DNA of 64,000 bases from assembly GCA_034437575.1 (NCBI GenBank), contig DAOTTY010000289.1, forward strand, positions 14,939-78,938. The letters run 5' to 3'. Origin of the DNA: DAOTTY01 sp034437575. GTDB taxonomy: Bacteria > Chloroflexota > Anaerolineae > Aggregatilineales > Phototrophicaceae. This document shows positions 26,700-35,557 of this stretch, piece by piece. Made by a program: the position numbers and the translations under genes. The notes under the pieces were generated by a model. It was given only the letters and a program-made list of their open reading frames with translations, made no database searches and was not told where the DNA came from. Position 1 is the stretch's first letter. The number at the start of each line of letters is the position of its first letter.

Positions 26700-28204
26700 C
26701 CACGCGGCAGCGGCTCTATCGCCCGCGCACAGCGTTTGATGTGCTGCAAACCCCGTTATTAGGTGGGCTGCTGCGCTGGCGCTGGGGGCGGCTCACATTT
26801 CAAATTATCTTCGGCGTGATGGCTGCCTTGCTTGTCATTGACGGGTTTGTGGGGCCGCAGCGTGCCCCGGAAAACCTGGCGACGGTGGGGGCGTGGGTGC
26901 ATTACCGGGGTTTGGTGGTGCTGGCCCTGCTGCTGGCGGGCAATCTGTTTTGTATGGGCTGCCCATTCACGCTGCCGCGCACACTGGCCAAGCGCCTATC
27001 CATCAGGGGGCGGCGCTTCCCGCGTGTGCTGCGGAACAAGTGGCTGGCGCTGGCGGGCCTGTTCGGGATTTTTTACCTGTACGAATGGCTTGATCTGTGG
27101 GCCAGCCCGCTTCTCACAGCATGGGTAATCGTTGCGTATTTTGTGGCGTCATTTGTGCTGGAAGTGCTGTTCAAAGAGTCCGCATTTTGCAAGTACGTGT
27201 GCCCACTGGGGACGTTTAACTTTGTGTATTCAACTGCATCGCCCACGCAAATCAGCGTACATGACCCGCAAGTGTGCCAGACGTGCGTGGGCAAAGAGTG
27301 CATCAACGGCAGCTATGCCCCGCAGCCCGTCGTATTAATCGACCAGATTGGCACAGGCGGCAAACCAACGCAGACGCACGAACACAACCCCCAGGGTACT
27401 CCCGGCTGTGGCACAGAACTATTCGCCCCGCAAATGCGCTCTAACATGGACTGTACGCTGTGCCTGGACTGTGTGCGGGCGTGCCCACATGAGAACGTCG
27501 GGCTGTTCACACGCAGCCCGCTCAAGGAACTCACCGACCCGGCAGCGCGACGCCAGCGCTGGGATGTGATTGTGCTGATAACCGCGCTGGCGTTCATGGG
27601 CATCGTCAACGCCTTTGGCATGGTGCCACCTGTGTTCGCGCTCATCGAAGCAATGGCGGGCTGGTTCGGCTTCCTGCGGGAATGGGGCCTATCAGCAAAG
27701 GCCGTTGAAGGTGTGGTGCTGCTGGTACTGTTTGGCACGGGGAACCTGCTGCTGCCCGTGATACTCGTGCTGCTGGCCGCTGCGTTTACAAAGGCGTTCG
27801 TCCGCACAGATGACGGCTTACGCCACATTGCCGGGACGTTCGCGCCCGCGTTTGTGCCCATCGGCTTTGGGATGTGGCTGGCGCATTACCTGTTTCACTT
27901 TCTCATCGGCATCTGGACGATTATTCCGGTAGGGCAGGCGTTTTTCGGCTTTGAACCGAACCTGGGTTTGACTGGCGTCGCGCCGGGTTCACCGCTGCTG
28001 GCATTCGTGGAGATTGGGTTTATTCTGATAGGCTTTACGGGCAGCCTGTATGTGGCCCAGCGGGCGGCTATCACACGCTACCGGCGGCAGGGATTTGTGG
28101 CGCTGCTGCCCTGGGCGCTGCTGTTCCTGTTGATGATGCTGGCAGCGTTGTGGGTGATGGGCTTACCAATGGAAATGCGCGGCACAGAAGCGATGTTCAG
28201 TTAG
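26696..28204 (+). CDS. FesM-like membrane 4Fe-4S polyferredoxin
   Basis: The 502-residue protein combines about eight or nine membrane segments with ferredoxin-type cysteine clusters. An NapH/CcoG-like part contains NLFCMGCPFTLPR and FCKYVCPLGTFNF. Two cluster motifs follow (CQTCVGKEC and CTLCLDCVRACPHENV), then more membrane segments up to the C-terminus. This arrangement matches FesM proteins of Chloroflexota and the wider NapH/CcoG family, which move electrons in the membrane or help assemble metal enzymes. The GTG start overlaps the preceding lipoprotein stop by four bases. Its stop overlaps the stop of the convergent GT-C-like gene by four bases. No oxidase genes are in the window, so the electron partner is unknown. 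Confidence 0.85.
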   Translation: MTTRQRLYRPRTAFDVLQTPLLGGLLRWRWGRLTFQIIFGVMAALLVIDGFVGPQRAPENLATVGAWVHYRGLVVLALLLAGNLFCMGCPFTLPRTLAKRLSIRGRRFPRVLRNKWLALAGLFGIFYLYEWLDLWASPLLTAWVIVAYFVASFVLEVLFKESAFCKYVCPLGTFNFVYSTASPTQISVHDPQVCQTCVGKECINGSYAPQPVVLIDQIGTGGKPTQTHEHNPQGTPGCGTELFAPQMRSNMDCTLCLDCVRACPHENVGLFTRSPLKELTDPAARRQRWDVIVLITALAFMGIVNAFGMVPPVFALIEAMAGWFGFLREWGLSAKAVEGVVLLVLFGTGNLLLPVILVLLAAAFTKAFVRTDDGLRHIAGTFAPAFVPIGFGMWLAHYLFHFLIGIWTIIPVGQAFFGFEPNLGLTGVAPGSPLLAFVEIGFILIGFTGSLYVAQRAAITRYRRQGFVALLPWALLFLLMMLAALWVMGLPMEMRGTEAMFS

Positions 28205-30630
28205 CCGCCCAGGTTGACCTCACCGAGCAGCACCCAGTCATTTGCCGCGCCAGGCACGTCGCTTAGCACGTCGCTGCGCGCTAAATCGGGGAAGGTGTAC
28301 CACCCCGCATACACGGCATAGCGCCCCGCACCGAGGTCGTCCGGCAGTTGCAACGTGACGGCCTCAGCCCGGCCCTCACCAGCGGTTACCTTGCCCAATG
28401 GCCTATCTGCCCCGGCAACCTGATTGCCATTGGGATCAATCAGATGGACAAAGCGCACTTGCTCAGCAGTGATACCATCAGCGAAGTGCCACCACAACCA
28501 CACATCCAGCGTATTCGCTGCTGGGTTGGGTACGATGGCGGCGCTGTTCAACCGGATGCCGTCCGCAAATGTCACGGCGTTATCCAACGCGGGCTTAACG
28601 AGATCACCGTGACTGAGTGCATCAACAGTGACGGGGCGGCAGCGGATGTTAGCGGGGGTGGTCGGCGGGCAGGGTGGCTGCGGCTCTAACTGTAAGGTTG
28701 TATAGCCAAATTGAAGGGGGACGGGCCATCGTAGATCGGCACCCGGCCCAACTGTCGCCCGCCCAATCACCTGACGATCCAGCGTCCAGGCGATGTCGCG
28801 CCCGTCCCCACTGAGTTGACCCGTGAGCAGCAGCCACCCTGGTTCCGGTGAATAGATATACATCGGTGCGGGCATCGTAACTTGCTCAGGGACGCTGACA
28901 TCTGCGTGGAAAGCGGGTGGCGCGTCGGGTTCTGGCACACGGAAGGCGGCGATGCGCTCATCCGTGTAGAAGGGCGGCCCCAACTGCTCGACCACATGCG
29001 CGTTGAGCGCGTCATCCCACCCCTTGAATAGAATCACCACGTCAGCGTCGGCGGCGTCCAGCAGGGCCGGGTTCAGCGTGGCCTGCATCAGTTGGCGCTT
29101 GGCAGGGGAAACAGGCGTTTCCCGTGAGATGAACCCGGCGACGAGCGGCTTTTGATGCCCGGTTTGCAGGTACATGGCCTCTTTTGCGACAAGCAGGTTG
29201 TCATGCGGCACATTGAATACCGCCCGCACGTCGGGGTCGTCGCGCAGCGCCCGGATTTCATCGGGGATGTGCGCGGTCACGGTCGGGAAGTTTGGCAGTC
29301 GATTTTGCCAGACAAGCTGGTATTCAAACGCGATGACGGCAATCAATGCGGCGGATAGCGCCCACACCAGCCCACGCCGCTTCGCACGCAGCCGCGCTGT
29401 GAGCCATGCCAGCCCATACCCCGCCATAATTGCTACTGCTATGCCCATCGTCAGGTTGAAGCGGCCCGGTGTGCGAATCGTGTCAATCACAGGCAGGTAG
29501 GCCACCAGCGCGAACGGCAGTGGAATGTACGTCGCCTGCCCGTCCACACTGATTGTGACGGGTGCATCCAGCAGTTTGAGCAGCGGCCCCAACGACAGCA
29601 CCCAGCAAATCAGCGTGAAAGCCAACCAGCCCCGCGCACGCGGCACGCGCACCCCCGCGACGACCACCAACAGCACGGCCACCACACCCACATAGGCTGT
29701 GCCCTCAACAATGTTGGTGCCCAGCACACGCCGGGGATAATCCAGCGCGGCGAACAGCGGATGAAAAAACGACGGCGTGACCACCGCCAGCGCGTCTGCG
29801 CTGAAGCGCACCGCCCCACCGGGATCAACGGCGGCGGGTGACGTGGCCTGCTCATACGCTGCCGGGACGAAAAACACCGCCGCGAACACCAGCCCAATCA
29901 CAGTGGCAATGCTGACGGACCGCAGCCAACGCCAATCACGCTGAGCGAGCGCGGTCACCCACATCAGCGCGGAAAGGGGCAGCGCGATAAACAGCAGCGA
30001 CAAGCTGCTCCCCAGGATGACCGCAACGAATAACAGTCCGGCCAGCAGATAGTCACGCGGGCGCTGGTGCCGCCGCAGCCGGTAAAGCGCATCAATGTAA
30101 AGCGGGCCACCCCACAGCGCGACAATCCCGGCATGAGAGCCAAATAGCTGCCCCTGTACGGCAGGCCACAACAAGAACATCGCCCCGGCCACCAGCGCAA
30201 CGGCCCCAGCATATAGCGTGAGCGGCTGCTCGGTGTGGGTGCCATCCACCAGCCGCCGGACGAGAAAGGCCATTGCCCACCCATTGAGCGCGAGGCGCAG
30301 CAGCACCATCAGGTTGTAAGCAATGGGCAGCGGCATCACCCACGAAAAGATCACCGCCGGGAACGATTGCAGCGGAATGGCCCACAGCCACAGCGCCGGG
30401 AGTCCGTCCGGGTGGGCCAGGTACGTGTGATGAAAGACGGGTTCACCGTTTTGCAGCGCGTAGGTATACCACCAGATATGCCGCGCATACTCATAGGCGT
30501 CACTTTCCGGCGCACCAATGAAGTGCGTGTTCAGGCGCGTGATGAGTGGGTACGTCATGGCGATGGCCAGCAGCAAATACACCCCATAGATCAGCCCCCA
30601 CCGCCCCACGCTGCGCCAGCGGCTAATCAT
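28201..30630 (-). CDS. large membrane protein, GT-C glycosyltransferase-like, paralogue A
   Basis: The 809-residue protein has about 11-12 membrane segments in its first 450 residues and a soluble C-terminal half with two beta-rich regions. The first external loop carries an acidic motif (GAPESDAYEYARHIWW) like the metal-binding loop of GT-C lipid-linked sugar transferases. The C-terminal region (GRYAVYAGWYTFPDLARSDV) looks like a carbohydrate-binding beta-sandwich. Transfer of a lipid-linked sugar at the outer membrane face is the likely role, but donor and acceptor are unknown. Start at ATG 30630 is chosen because the upstream gene stops there with an 8-base overlap. It is a close relative of the next gene upstream. 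Confidence 0.78.
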   Translation of the reverse strand: MISRWRSVGRWGLIYGVYLLLAIAMTYPLITRLNTHFIGAPESDAYEYARHIWWYTYALQNGEPVFHHTYLAHPDGLPALWLWAIPLQSFPAVIFSWVMPLPIAYNLMVLLRLALNGWAMAFLVRRLVDGTHTEQPLTLYAGAVALVAGAMFLLWPAVQGQLFGSHAGIVALWGGPLYIDALYRLRRHQRPRDYLLAGLLFVAVILGSSLSLLFIALPLSALMWVTALAQRDWRWLRSVSIATVIGLVFAAVFFVPAAYEQATSPAAVDPGGAVRFSADALAVVTPSFFHPLFAALDYPRRVLGTNIVEGTAYVGVVAVLLVVVAGVRVPRARGWLAFTLICWVLSLGPLLKLLDAPVTISVDGQATYIPLPFALVAYLPVIDTIRTPGRFNLTMGIAVAIMAGYGLAWLTARLRAKRRGLVWALSAALIAVIAFEYQLVWQNRLPNFPTVTAHIPDEIRALRDDPDVRAVFNVPHDNLLVAKEAMYLQTGHQKPLVAGFISRETPVSPAKRQLMQATLNPALLDAADADVVILFKGWDDALNAHVVEQLGPPFYTDERIAAFRVPEPDAPPAFHADVSVPEQVTMPAPMYIYSPEPGWLLLTGQLSGDGRDIAWTLDRQVIGRATVGPGADLRWPVPLQFGYTTLQLEPQPPCPPTTPANIRCRPVTVDALSHGDLVKPALDNAVTFADGIRLNSAAIVPNPAANTLDVWLWWHFADGITAEQVRFVHLIDPNGNQVAGADRPLGKVTAGEGRAEAVTLQLPDDLGAGRYAVYAGWYTFPDLARSDVLSDVPGAANDWVLLGEVNLGG

Positions 30631-32995
30631 CACGCACCTGCACCGTGCCGAGCGCAACCCAATCATCTGCCGCGCCGTTTACATCGCTGAGGACGGGCAC
30701 GCGGGCTACATCCGGCAGGGTGTACCAACCCAGGTAAGCGGTGTAGTCGCCAGGGGGCAGGCCAGCAGTGGGTAACGTGACCGCCTCCGTCCAGGCTTCC
30801 GCGCCATCGGGTAGGGCAAAGGGCGTATCGACCTGCGCGGCAAGCTGGCCCTCAGCATCTAGCAGGTGAACAAAACGCACCGGTGAAGCATCAACGGCCT
30901 GCGCGAACTGCCAGTGCAGCCACGCCTCGCCGTCGCTAAGGTGGGCGGCTTGCAGCGTAATGCCACGCTCAAATACGATGGGCTGGCCTGATGTTGGCTG
31001 AAAGTCACCCAATGCGCTGGCATCCAGCATGAGCGGTTCGCATTCCAACGCATCACCCGGCAAGTCAGGACAGGTGGCGGCGCGTTCCAGCGTGACGGTG
31101 TGATAGCCACGAGTCAGTGAGATTGGCACATGCAAAGGTGCTGCCCCATCAATTTGCCAGCGGTGCAGCGTCTCATCATTGAGATGCAAGCGCAGCGTGC
31201 CCGTGCCGTTCACATCCGCTGTGAACACGCTCCAGCCCGGCCCCGGCGCATAGATATAGCCCGCCTCGGTATCATCAATCTGGCCCGTGTCGAATGGCTG
31301 TGCAGCAAACGCGGTATCAGTCGCCGGGTCAGGCGCATACCATGCGATAAGCCGTTCATCCGCGTAGAACGGTTCACCGAGGCGGTTATAAGCGTGGGCT
31401 TCGAGTTGGCCATCGGGGTCAGCCCACTCGCGGTGCAGGATGACCACATCTGCGCCCGCTTCATCTAGCAGGGCCGGGTCGAGTGTGGACTGCATCAGTA
31501 ACAGTTTTGCCGCCGGAACCGGGGTGCGCCGGGTCACATGGCCACCGATGAGCGGTTTATGGTGGCGCGTTTGTAAGTACAGGCCGTCTTTTGCCACGAG
31601 CAGGTGGTCATACGGGATGTTAAACACCGCCCGCACATCCGGGTCGTCCCGCAGCGCGGTGATGGGATCGGCTTGCAAGTCTACAATGGTGTTGAGGCGC
31701 GGCGTGCTGCCCTCCCACCACACCTGATACTCAAACGCGATCAGCGGCACCAGCCCGGCCAGCATCACATAGCTGATGGCCCGCCGCTGGAAGAACCGCT
31801 GCTGCAACAGCCAGTGCAAGCCATACGCGGCCAGCATCGCTGCGGCCAACCCCACCGCAAAGTTGAACCGCGCAGGCGTCCGGGCGATGTTGAGTACGGG
31901 CAGGTTCATCAGCACGGCCCAGGGCAGCACGATATGCGTGGTGTAGCCGCCCGCATCAACCGTCACAACGCGGTCCATCACCTTGAGCAACGGCCCCAGC
32001 GACAGCACCCACGCCAGCAGTGCCAGCATCCCCCACCAGCGGGCCTCTCGAACGCGCCACAGCGCCACCGCCGCCAGTAGTGCCACCGTCAGCCCGATGT
32101 ATGCTGATCCCTCAATGTTGTTAATCCCGCCCAGCACCCGCCGCGAGTAGGTCAAATCGGTGAACAGCGGGTTGTAAAACGACGGCGTAACGACGGCCAG
32201 CAGGTCCGCGCTGTAGCGCACATCACCGCCGGGGGGCGGCAGCGGCGAATCGAGTTGTTCCAGGGCGACGGGCAGCACAAACACCAGCGCGACTGCCCCA
32301 CCCAACAGCCCACCACCTGTCATCCAGGCCAGCCCGCGCCACTGCCGCCCGACCAGTGCGCTCAGGTATAACAGCAGCGTTACAGGGAACAACGCATACA
32401 CCAACAGCAGATTGTTCCCTAGCAAGCTCACCACGAAAAACAGCGCGGCCAGCAGCAGCCCACGCCAACTGCCCCCCGCACGCAGCCGGAGCAGCGCCAC
32501 CACGTACAGCGGCACGCCCCACAGTGTCACAAGCCCAATGTGAGAGGCAATCAGGTGGCCCTGTATCGTTGGGAACAGCGCAAACACCGTCCCGCCGAGC
32601 AGGGCAGCGGGGGCACTGCGGGTGAGGTGCCACGCCAGGTAGTACACGGCCCATCCATTGAGCGACAGATGCACCAGCGCCGCCAGGTTAAACGCGGCGG
32701 GCAGCGGCATCACAAACGCAAACAGCCACGCCGGGAAGGATTGCAGCGGGTTGCCCCACAGCCACGCCCCGTTCAGGCCATCGGGGTAGGCCAATAGAGG
32801 TTGGAAGAAGACAGGTTCCCCGTTTTGCAAGGCGTGCGCCATCCACCAGATGTGACGGCTGTACTCGTAGGCATCGCTGAACGGGTCGCCCATAAAGCGC
32901 TCGTGCATCTCGAACACAAGCGGGTAGGTCATCACCAGCATAAGGATGACAAAATAAAAATAGGCGCTAAGATGCTGCCGCCGGATGGGATTCAT
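30623..32995 (-). CDS. large membrane protein, GT-C glycosyltransferase-like, paralogue B
   Basis: This 790-residue protein is a paralogue of the gene at 28201. It shares the N-terminal plan (MTYPLVFEMHERFMGDPFSD, then AYEYSRHIWWMAHALQNGEPV), a multi-pass membrane core, and the C-terminal ending (NGAADDWVALGTVQV). The acidic GDPFSDAYEY loop is the likely metal/donor site if it is a GT-C enzyme. Both copies contain the phrase RDDPDVRAVFN followed by D(H/N)LLVAK, in an extracytoplasmic segment after the membrane core. The pair arose by tandem duplication (inference from similarity and adjacency). It is downstream of the EamA gene at a 67-base gap, at the end of the long signalling operon. Confidence 0.78.
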   Translation of the reverse strand: MNPIRRQHLSAYFYFVILMLVMTYPLVFEMHERFMGDPFSDAYEYSRHIWWMAHALQNGEPVFFQPLLAYPDGLNGAWLWGNPLQSFPAWLFAFVMPLPAAFNLAALVHLSLNGWAVYYLAWHLTRSAPAALLGGTVFALFPTIQGHLIASHIGLVTLWGVPLYVVALLRLRAGGSWRGLLLAALFFVVSLLGNNLLLVYALFPVTLLLYLSALVGRQWRGLAWMTGGGLLGGAVALVFVLPVALEQLDSPLPPPGGDVRYSADLLAVVTPSFYNPLFTDLTYSRRVLGGINNIEGSAYIGLTVALLAAVALWRVREARWWGMLALLAWVLSLGPLLKVMDRVVTVDAGGYTTHIVLPWAVLMNLPVLNIARTPARFNFAVGLAAAMLAAYGLHWLLQQRFFQRRAISYVMLAGLVPLIAFEYQVWWEGSTPRLNTIVDLQADPITALRDDPDVRAVFNIPYDHLLVAKDGLYLQTRHHKPLIGGHVTRRTPVPAAKLLLMQSTLDPALLDEAGADVVILHREWADPDGQLEAHAYNRLGEPFYADERLIAWYAPDPATDTAFAAQPFDTGQIDDTEAGYIYAPGPGWSVFTADVNGTGTLRLHLNDETLHRWQIDGAAPLHVPISLTRGYHTVTLERAATCPDLPGDALECEPLMLDASALGDFQPTSGQPIVFERGITLQAAHLSDGEAWLHWQFAQAVDASPVRFVHLLDAEGQLAAQVDTPFALPDGAEAWTEAVTLPTAGLPPGDYTAYLGWYTLPDVARVPVLSDVNGAADDWVALGTVQVRDD

Positions 32996-33062
32996 ACAGG
33001 GGTGTGATATACCAAGAACAATGCAAACGGGCCAGCATTTTAGCCAATCTGATGAGGTGCGG

Positions 33063-34229
33063 CTAGTCCTCTTGCGCTTCGGCTTCGTAGTTGGTCAGGA
33101 ATTCTTCAAGATCAACCGTGTAGCCGCCGTCATGTTCTTGCAGCCCGGCGTGTACCGACCTGATGGGGAACGGGTCAACGGGTCTGTCTTCTACGCCCAT
33201 CATCGTGCGGATGGCCTGCATTTCCATAGTGGTAATGCTTTGCATTGTTTGGTGTTCGTCGTCCAGGTCGCGGGTGCCAAAGGCACGGTGAAAGGCAATC
33301 CGTTGAAACTGAATGCTGGCCATGTTCGCCACCAGCAGCGCGTTGGGGTTTAGGCCGCGTGCTTTCAGGTCGTCCTGCCGGATGAGCAGCAGACTCATGC
33401 CCAGGATAATCACCCCCAGCCACTGCGCGGCGGTCAGGCTTTCGCCCAATACGATGTAAGCCAGCAGCAGCGCCACACCAATTTCCGCAATGGCGGTGAT
33501 GGCCGCCTGCAAACTGCCCATAAACTTCACGCTGGCAAACAGCAGCAAGCGCGATAGCGCGGTAGACACCCCCAGCATAAAAATGGGCAGCAGCGTTTGG
33601 GGCCACTGCTCTATAGGGATGCGTTCGCCCACCGGGAGCCACGTCATTGTGACAACAACGGCCATTGTGGTCAGGATATACAGCGTAGCGGTGGGCGAGG
33701 GCATCTCAAACAGCACATACTGGCTGAAGATGATGGTGCCCGCGAACATGAGCGCACTGCCCAACATAAAGCCCACCCCCAATAGGTCAACCCCACCACT
33801 GTCGAAACCCGTGACAATCATCAGCCCCAACAGCGCCAGCAGCACCCGAATCAACACCTGGGGGGTGATGCGTTCGCCGCCGATGCGGGTGAGCAGCAGG
33901 GCAAATACCAGATACATGCCGTTGATAAGCTGGGTAAGCGATGCGTCCAGCAAGTCCAGGCCGCTGTAGTAAAACAGCGAGCCAATCCCGTTGACGGTGC
34001 CAATGATGATGCAGCCGCTTAGCCCTGCCGGGTAGATGAAAATGTAACGGCGAAAGAACAGCCCATACACCACCCACAAAATACCGACCGCGATCAGCGT
34101 GCGGATGGCCGCCACACTGAATGGGTCGGCCCCGGCGTTGTTGGCCATTTTGCCGAAGATAGGTGCCATCCCCAGGAAAACCGGGGTTAGCAGGGCCGCA
34201 GTGATGCCCGTGTAGTAGCGCTCGCTCAT
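33063..34229 (-). CDS. EamA/DMT-family transporter with a soluble C-terminal tail
   Basis: The 388-residue protein has ten membrane segments in two EamA halves (TGITAALLTPVFLGMAPIFG begins the first; LGVGFMLGSALMFAGTIIFS begins the second). About 90 hydrophilic C-terminal residues follow (RTMMGVEDRPVDPFPIRSVH ... EEFLTNYEAEAQED), which most EamA proteins lack. Family members export or import small metabolites such as amino acids or nucleotides; the substrate here is unknown. It starts 13 bases after the stop of the receiver-kinase gene, so it is probably part of the signalling operon, and the acidic tail could be a regulatory contact (inference). Confidence 0.85.
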   Translation of the reverse strand: MSERYYTGITAALLTPVFLGMAPIFGKMANNAGADPFSVAAIRTLIAVGILWVVYGLFFRRYIFIYPAGLSGCIIIGTVNGIGSLFYYSGLDLLDASLTQLINGMYLVFALLLTRIGGERITPQVLIRVLLALLGLMIVTGFDSGGVDLLGVGFMLGSALMFAGTIIFSQYVLFEMPSPTATLYILTTMAVVVTMTWLPVGERIPIEQWPQTLLPIFMLGVSTALSRLLLFASVKFMGSLQAAITAIAEIGVALLLAYIVLGESLTAAQWLGVIILGMSLLLIRQDDLKARGLNPNALLVANMASIQFQRIAFHRAFGTRDLDDEHQTMQSITTMEMQAIRTMMGVEDRPVDPFPIRSVHAGLQEHDGGYTVDLEEFLTNYEAEAQED

Positions 34230-34242
34230 GAAAGATAGCGCA

Positions 34243-35505
34243 TCAATATGTAACAGCAGTGGGGCGGGCTTGGGCGTTTAGGGGCAGCTTGATGATGAAC
34301 TCGCTTCCAGGATTGCTGACTTTGTCGCGCTTGTCGCTTTTGACGGTGATGCTGCCGCCGTGGGCTTCTACGATGCCTTTGCAAATGGCCAGCCCCAACC
34401 CGATGCCCCCGCCCGCAAAGGCCGTCTTGCTGGTGGAATGCAGCCGATGGTCACCGACGGTGTGAAAGCGGTCAAAAATGAGTTCGATGTCTTCTGGTGG
34501 GATGCCGATGCCGGTGTCTTTCACCTGGACGTAAACGTAAGTACCGTCTGTGTAGGCACGAACATCAATCTGGCCGTCATCGGGCGTATACTTAATGGCA
34601 TTGCTGATGATGTTATCCATGACGATAAGCAGGGTTTCGGAATCAGCCCGGATGTTGCTAGGAAAGCCGTCTTCGTGCAGGGTGGCCGTCAGGTTGCGGC
34701 CTGCCAGGGCGTTCTCATAGCGTTCAATCACCCGGTTGAACAGGTACACAAGATTCACCGGCCCCAGGGACAGTTCAAACTGGTCGGTCATGATGCGGCT
34801 CATCGTCAGGATTTCGTTGACGAGGGTTTGCATCCGCTCGATAGCGTCTACCAGCCCATCAAGCAGGGTTTGCGTAGACGGATCAGCTTCTATGGCCACT
34901 TGTATTGTTTCACTGTCTTGCAGCAAGCGCCCATAGCCATACACCAGCGTGAGTGGCGTTCGCAGTTCGTGGGCCGTCACTTGCAGGAAGGTGTCCTTGA
35001 GTTGGTCGAGGCGCATCAGGTCTTTGTTTTTGCTTTCTAGCTCGCGCACGCGGGTTTCTAGCTGCGTCACCAGTTCTCGCGTATAGCGGCTGCGGGCTGC
35101 GGTCAGGCGTTCGCGGTCGATTTCGTCACGCCCGCCACCCAGGTAGAACTCAATCTGGTCAGGTAGGTCGTCCACGTCCAGCGGCTTGGTGATGTAACCT
35201 GTTAGCCCGGCGGCCATAGCCAGGTCGCGTTGGTCGGTGTAGTTCAGGTCAGTGAGCGCAACAATAGGCACCTTAATAAAGCGCTGGTCGCTGCGGAGGA
35301 CGGTGGTCAGTTCGCGCCCGGTGATATCTGGCAGGTCAATGTCCGTCAGGATGAGATCGACCACCTGGCTGCGGGCAATATCAATACCATCCAGGCCACG
35401 CCCCACCACCTTCACATTATAGCCCGCATAACGCAGGGTGCGGTCTACAAGCATCTGGCTGGTGGGGTCGTGATCTATGTATAAAACAGTTCGCTTATCG
35501 GCCAT
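34243..35505 (-). CDS. response regulator-histidine kinase hybrid (REC-HisKA-HATPase)
   Basis: The 420-residue soluble protein opens with a receiver domain: Asp11/Asp13 (YIDHDPTS), phospho-acceptor Asp55 (ILTDIDLPD) and Lys107 (YITKPLD). A short coiled coil follows (about 130-165). A HisKA helix has the intact motif TAHELRTPL with His179, and the HATPase has its N box (DNIISNAIKYTP), G1 (KDTGIGIPPED) and G2 (GGIGLGLAICKG). An N-terminal receiver lets another kinase control this one, so it could relay signals from the giant kinase upstream (inference). It lies 52 bases after the threonine synthase-receiver fusion and 13 bases before the EamA gene. Confidence 0.93.
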   Translation of the reverse strand: MADKRTVLYIDHDPTSQMLVDRTLRYAGYNVKVVGRGLDGIDIARSQVVDLILTDIDLPDITGRELTTVLRSDQRFIKVPIVALTDLNYTDQRDLAMAAGLTGYITKPLDVDDLPDQIEFYLGGGRDEIDRERLTAARSRYTRELVTQLETRVRELESKNKDLMRLDQLKDTFLQVTAHELRTPLTLVYGYGRLLQDSETIQVAIEADPSTQTLLDGLVDAIERMQTLVNEILTMSRIMTDQFELSLGPVNLVYLFNRVIERYENALAGRNLTATLHEDGFPSNIRADSETLLIVMDNIISNAIKYTPDDGQIDVRAYTDGTYVYVQVKDTGIGIPPEDIELIFDRFHTVGDHRLHSTSKTAFAGGGIGLGLAICKGIVEAHGGSITVKSDKRDKVSNPGSEFIIKLPLNAQARPTAVTY

Positions 35506-35557
35506 CGTTATCGCTGTCTAACGGGTACCTGTATCTAGGAACGTTGGGGGTGCGGTA

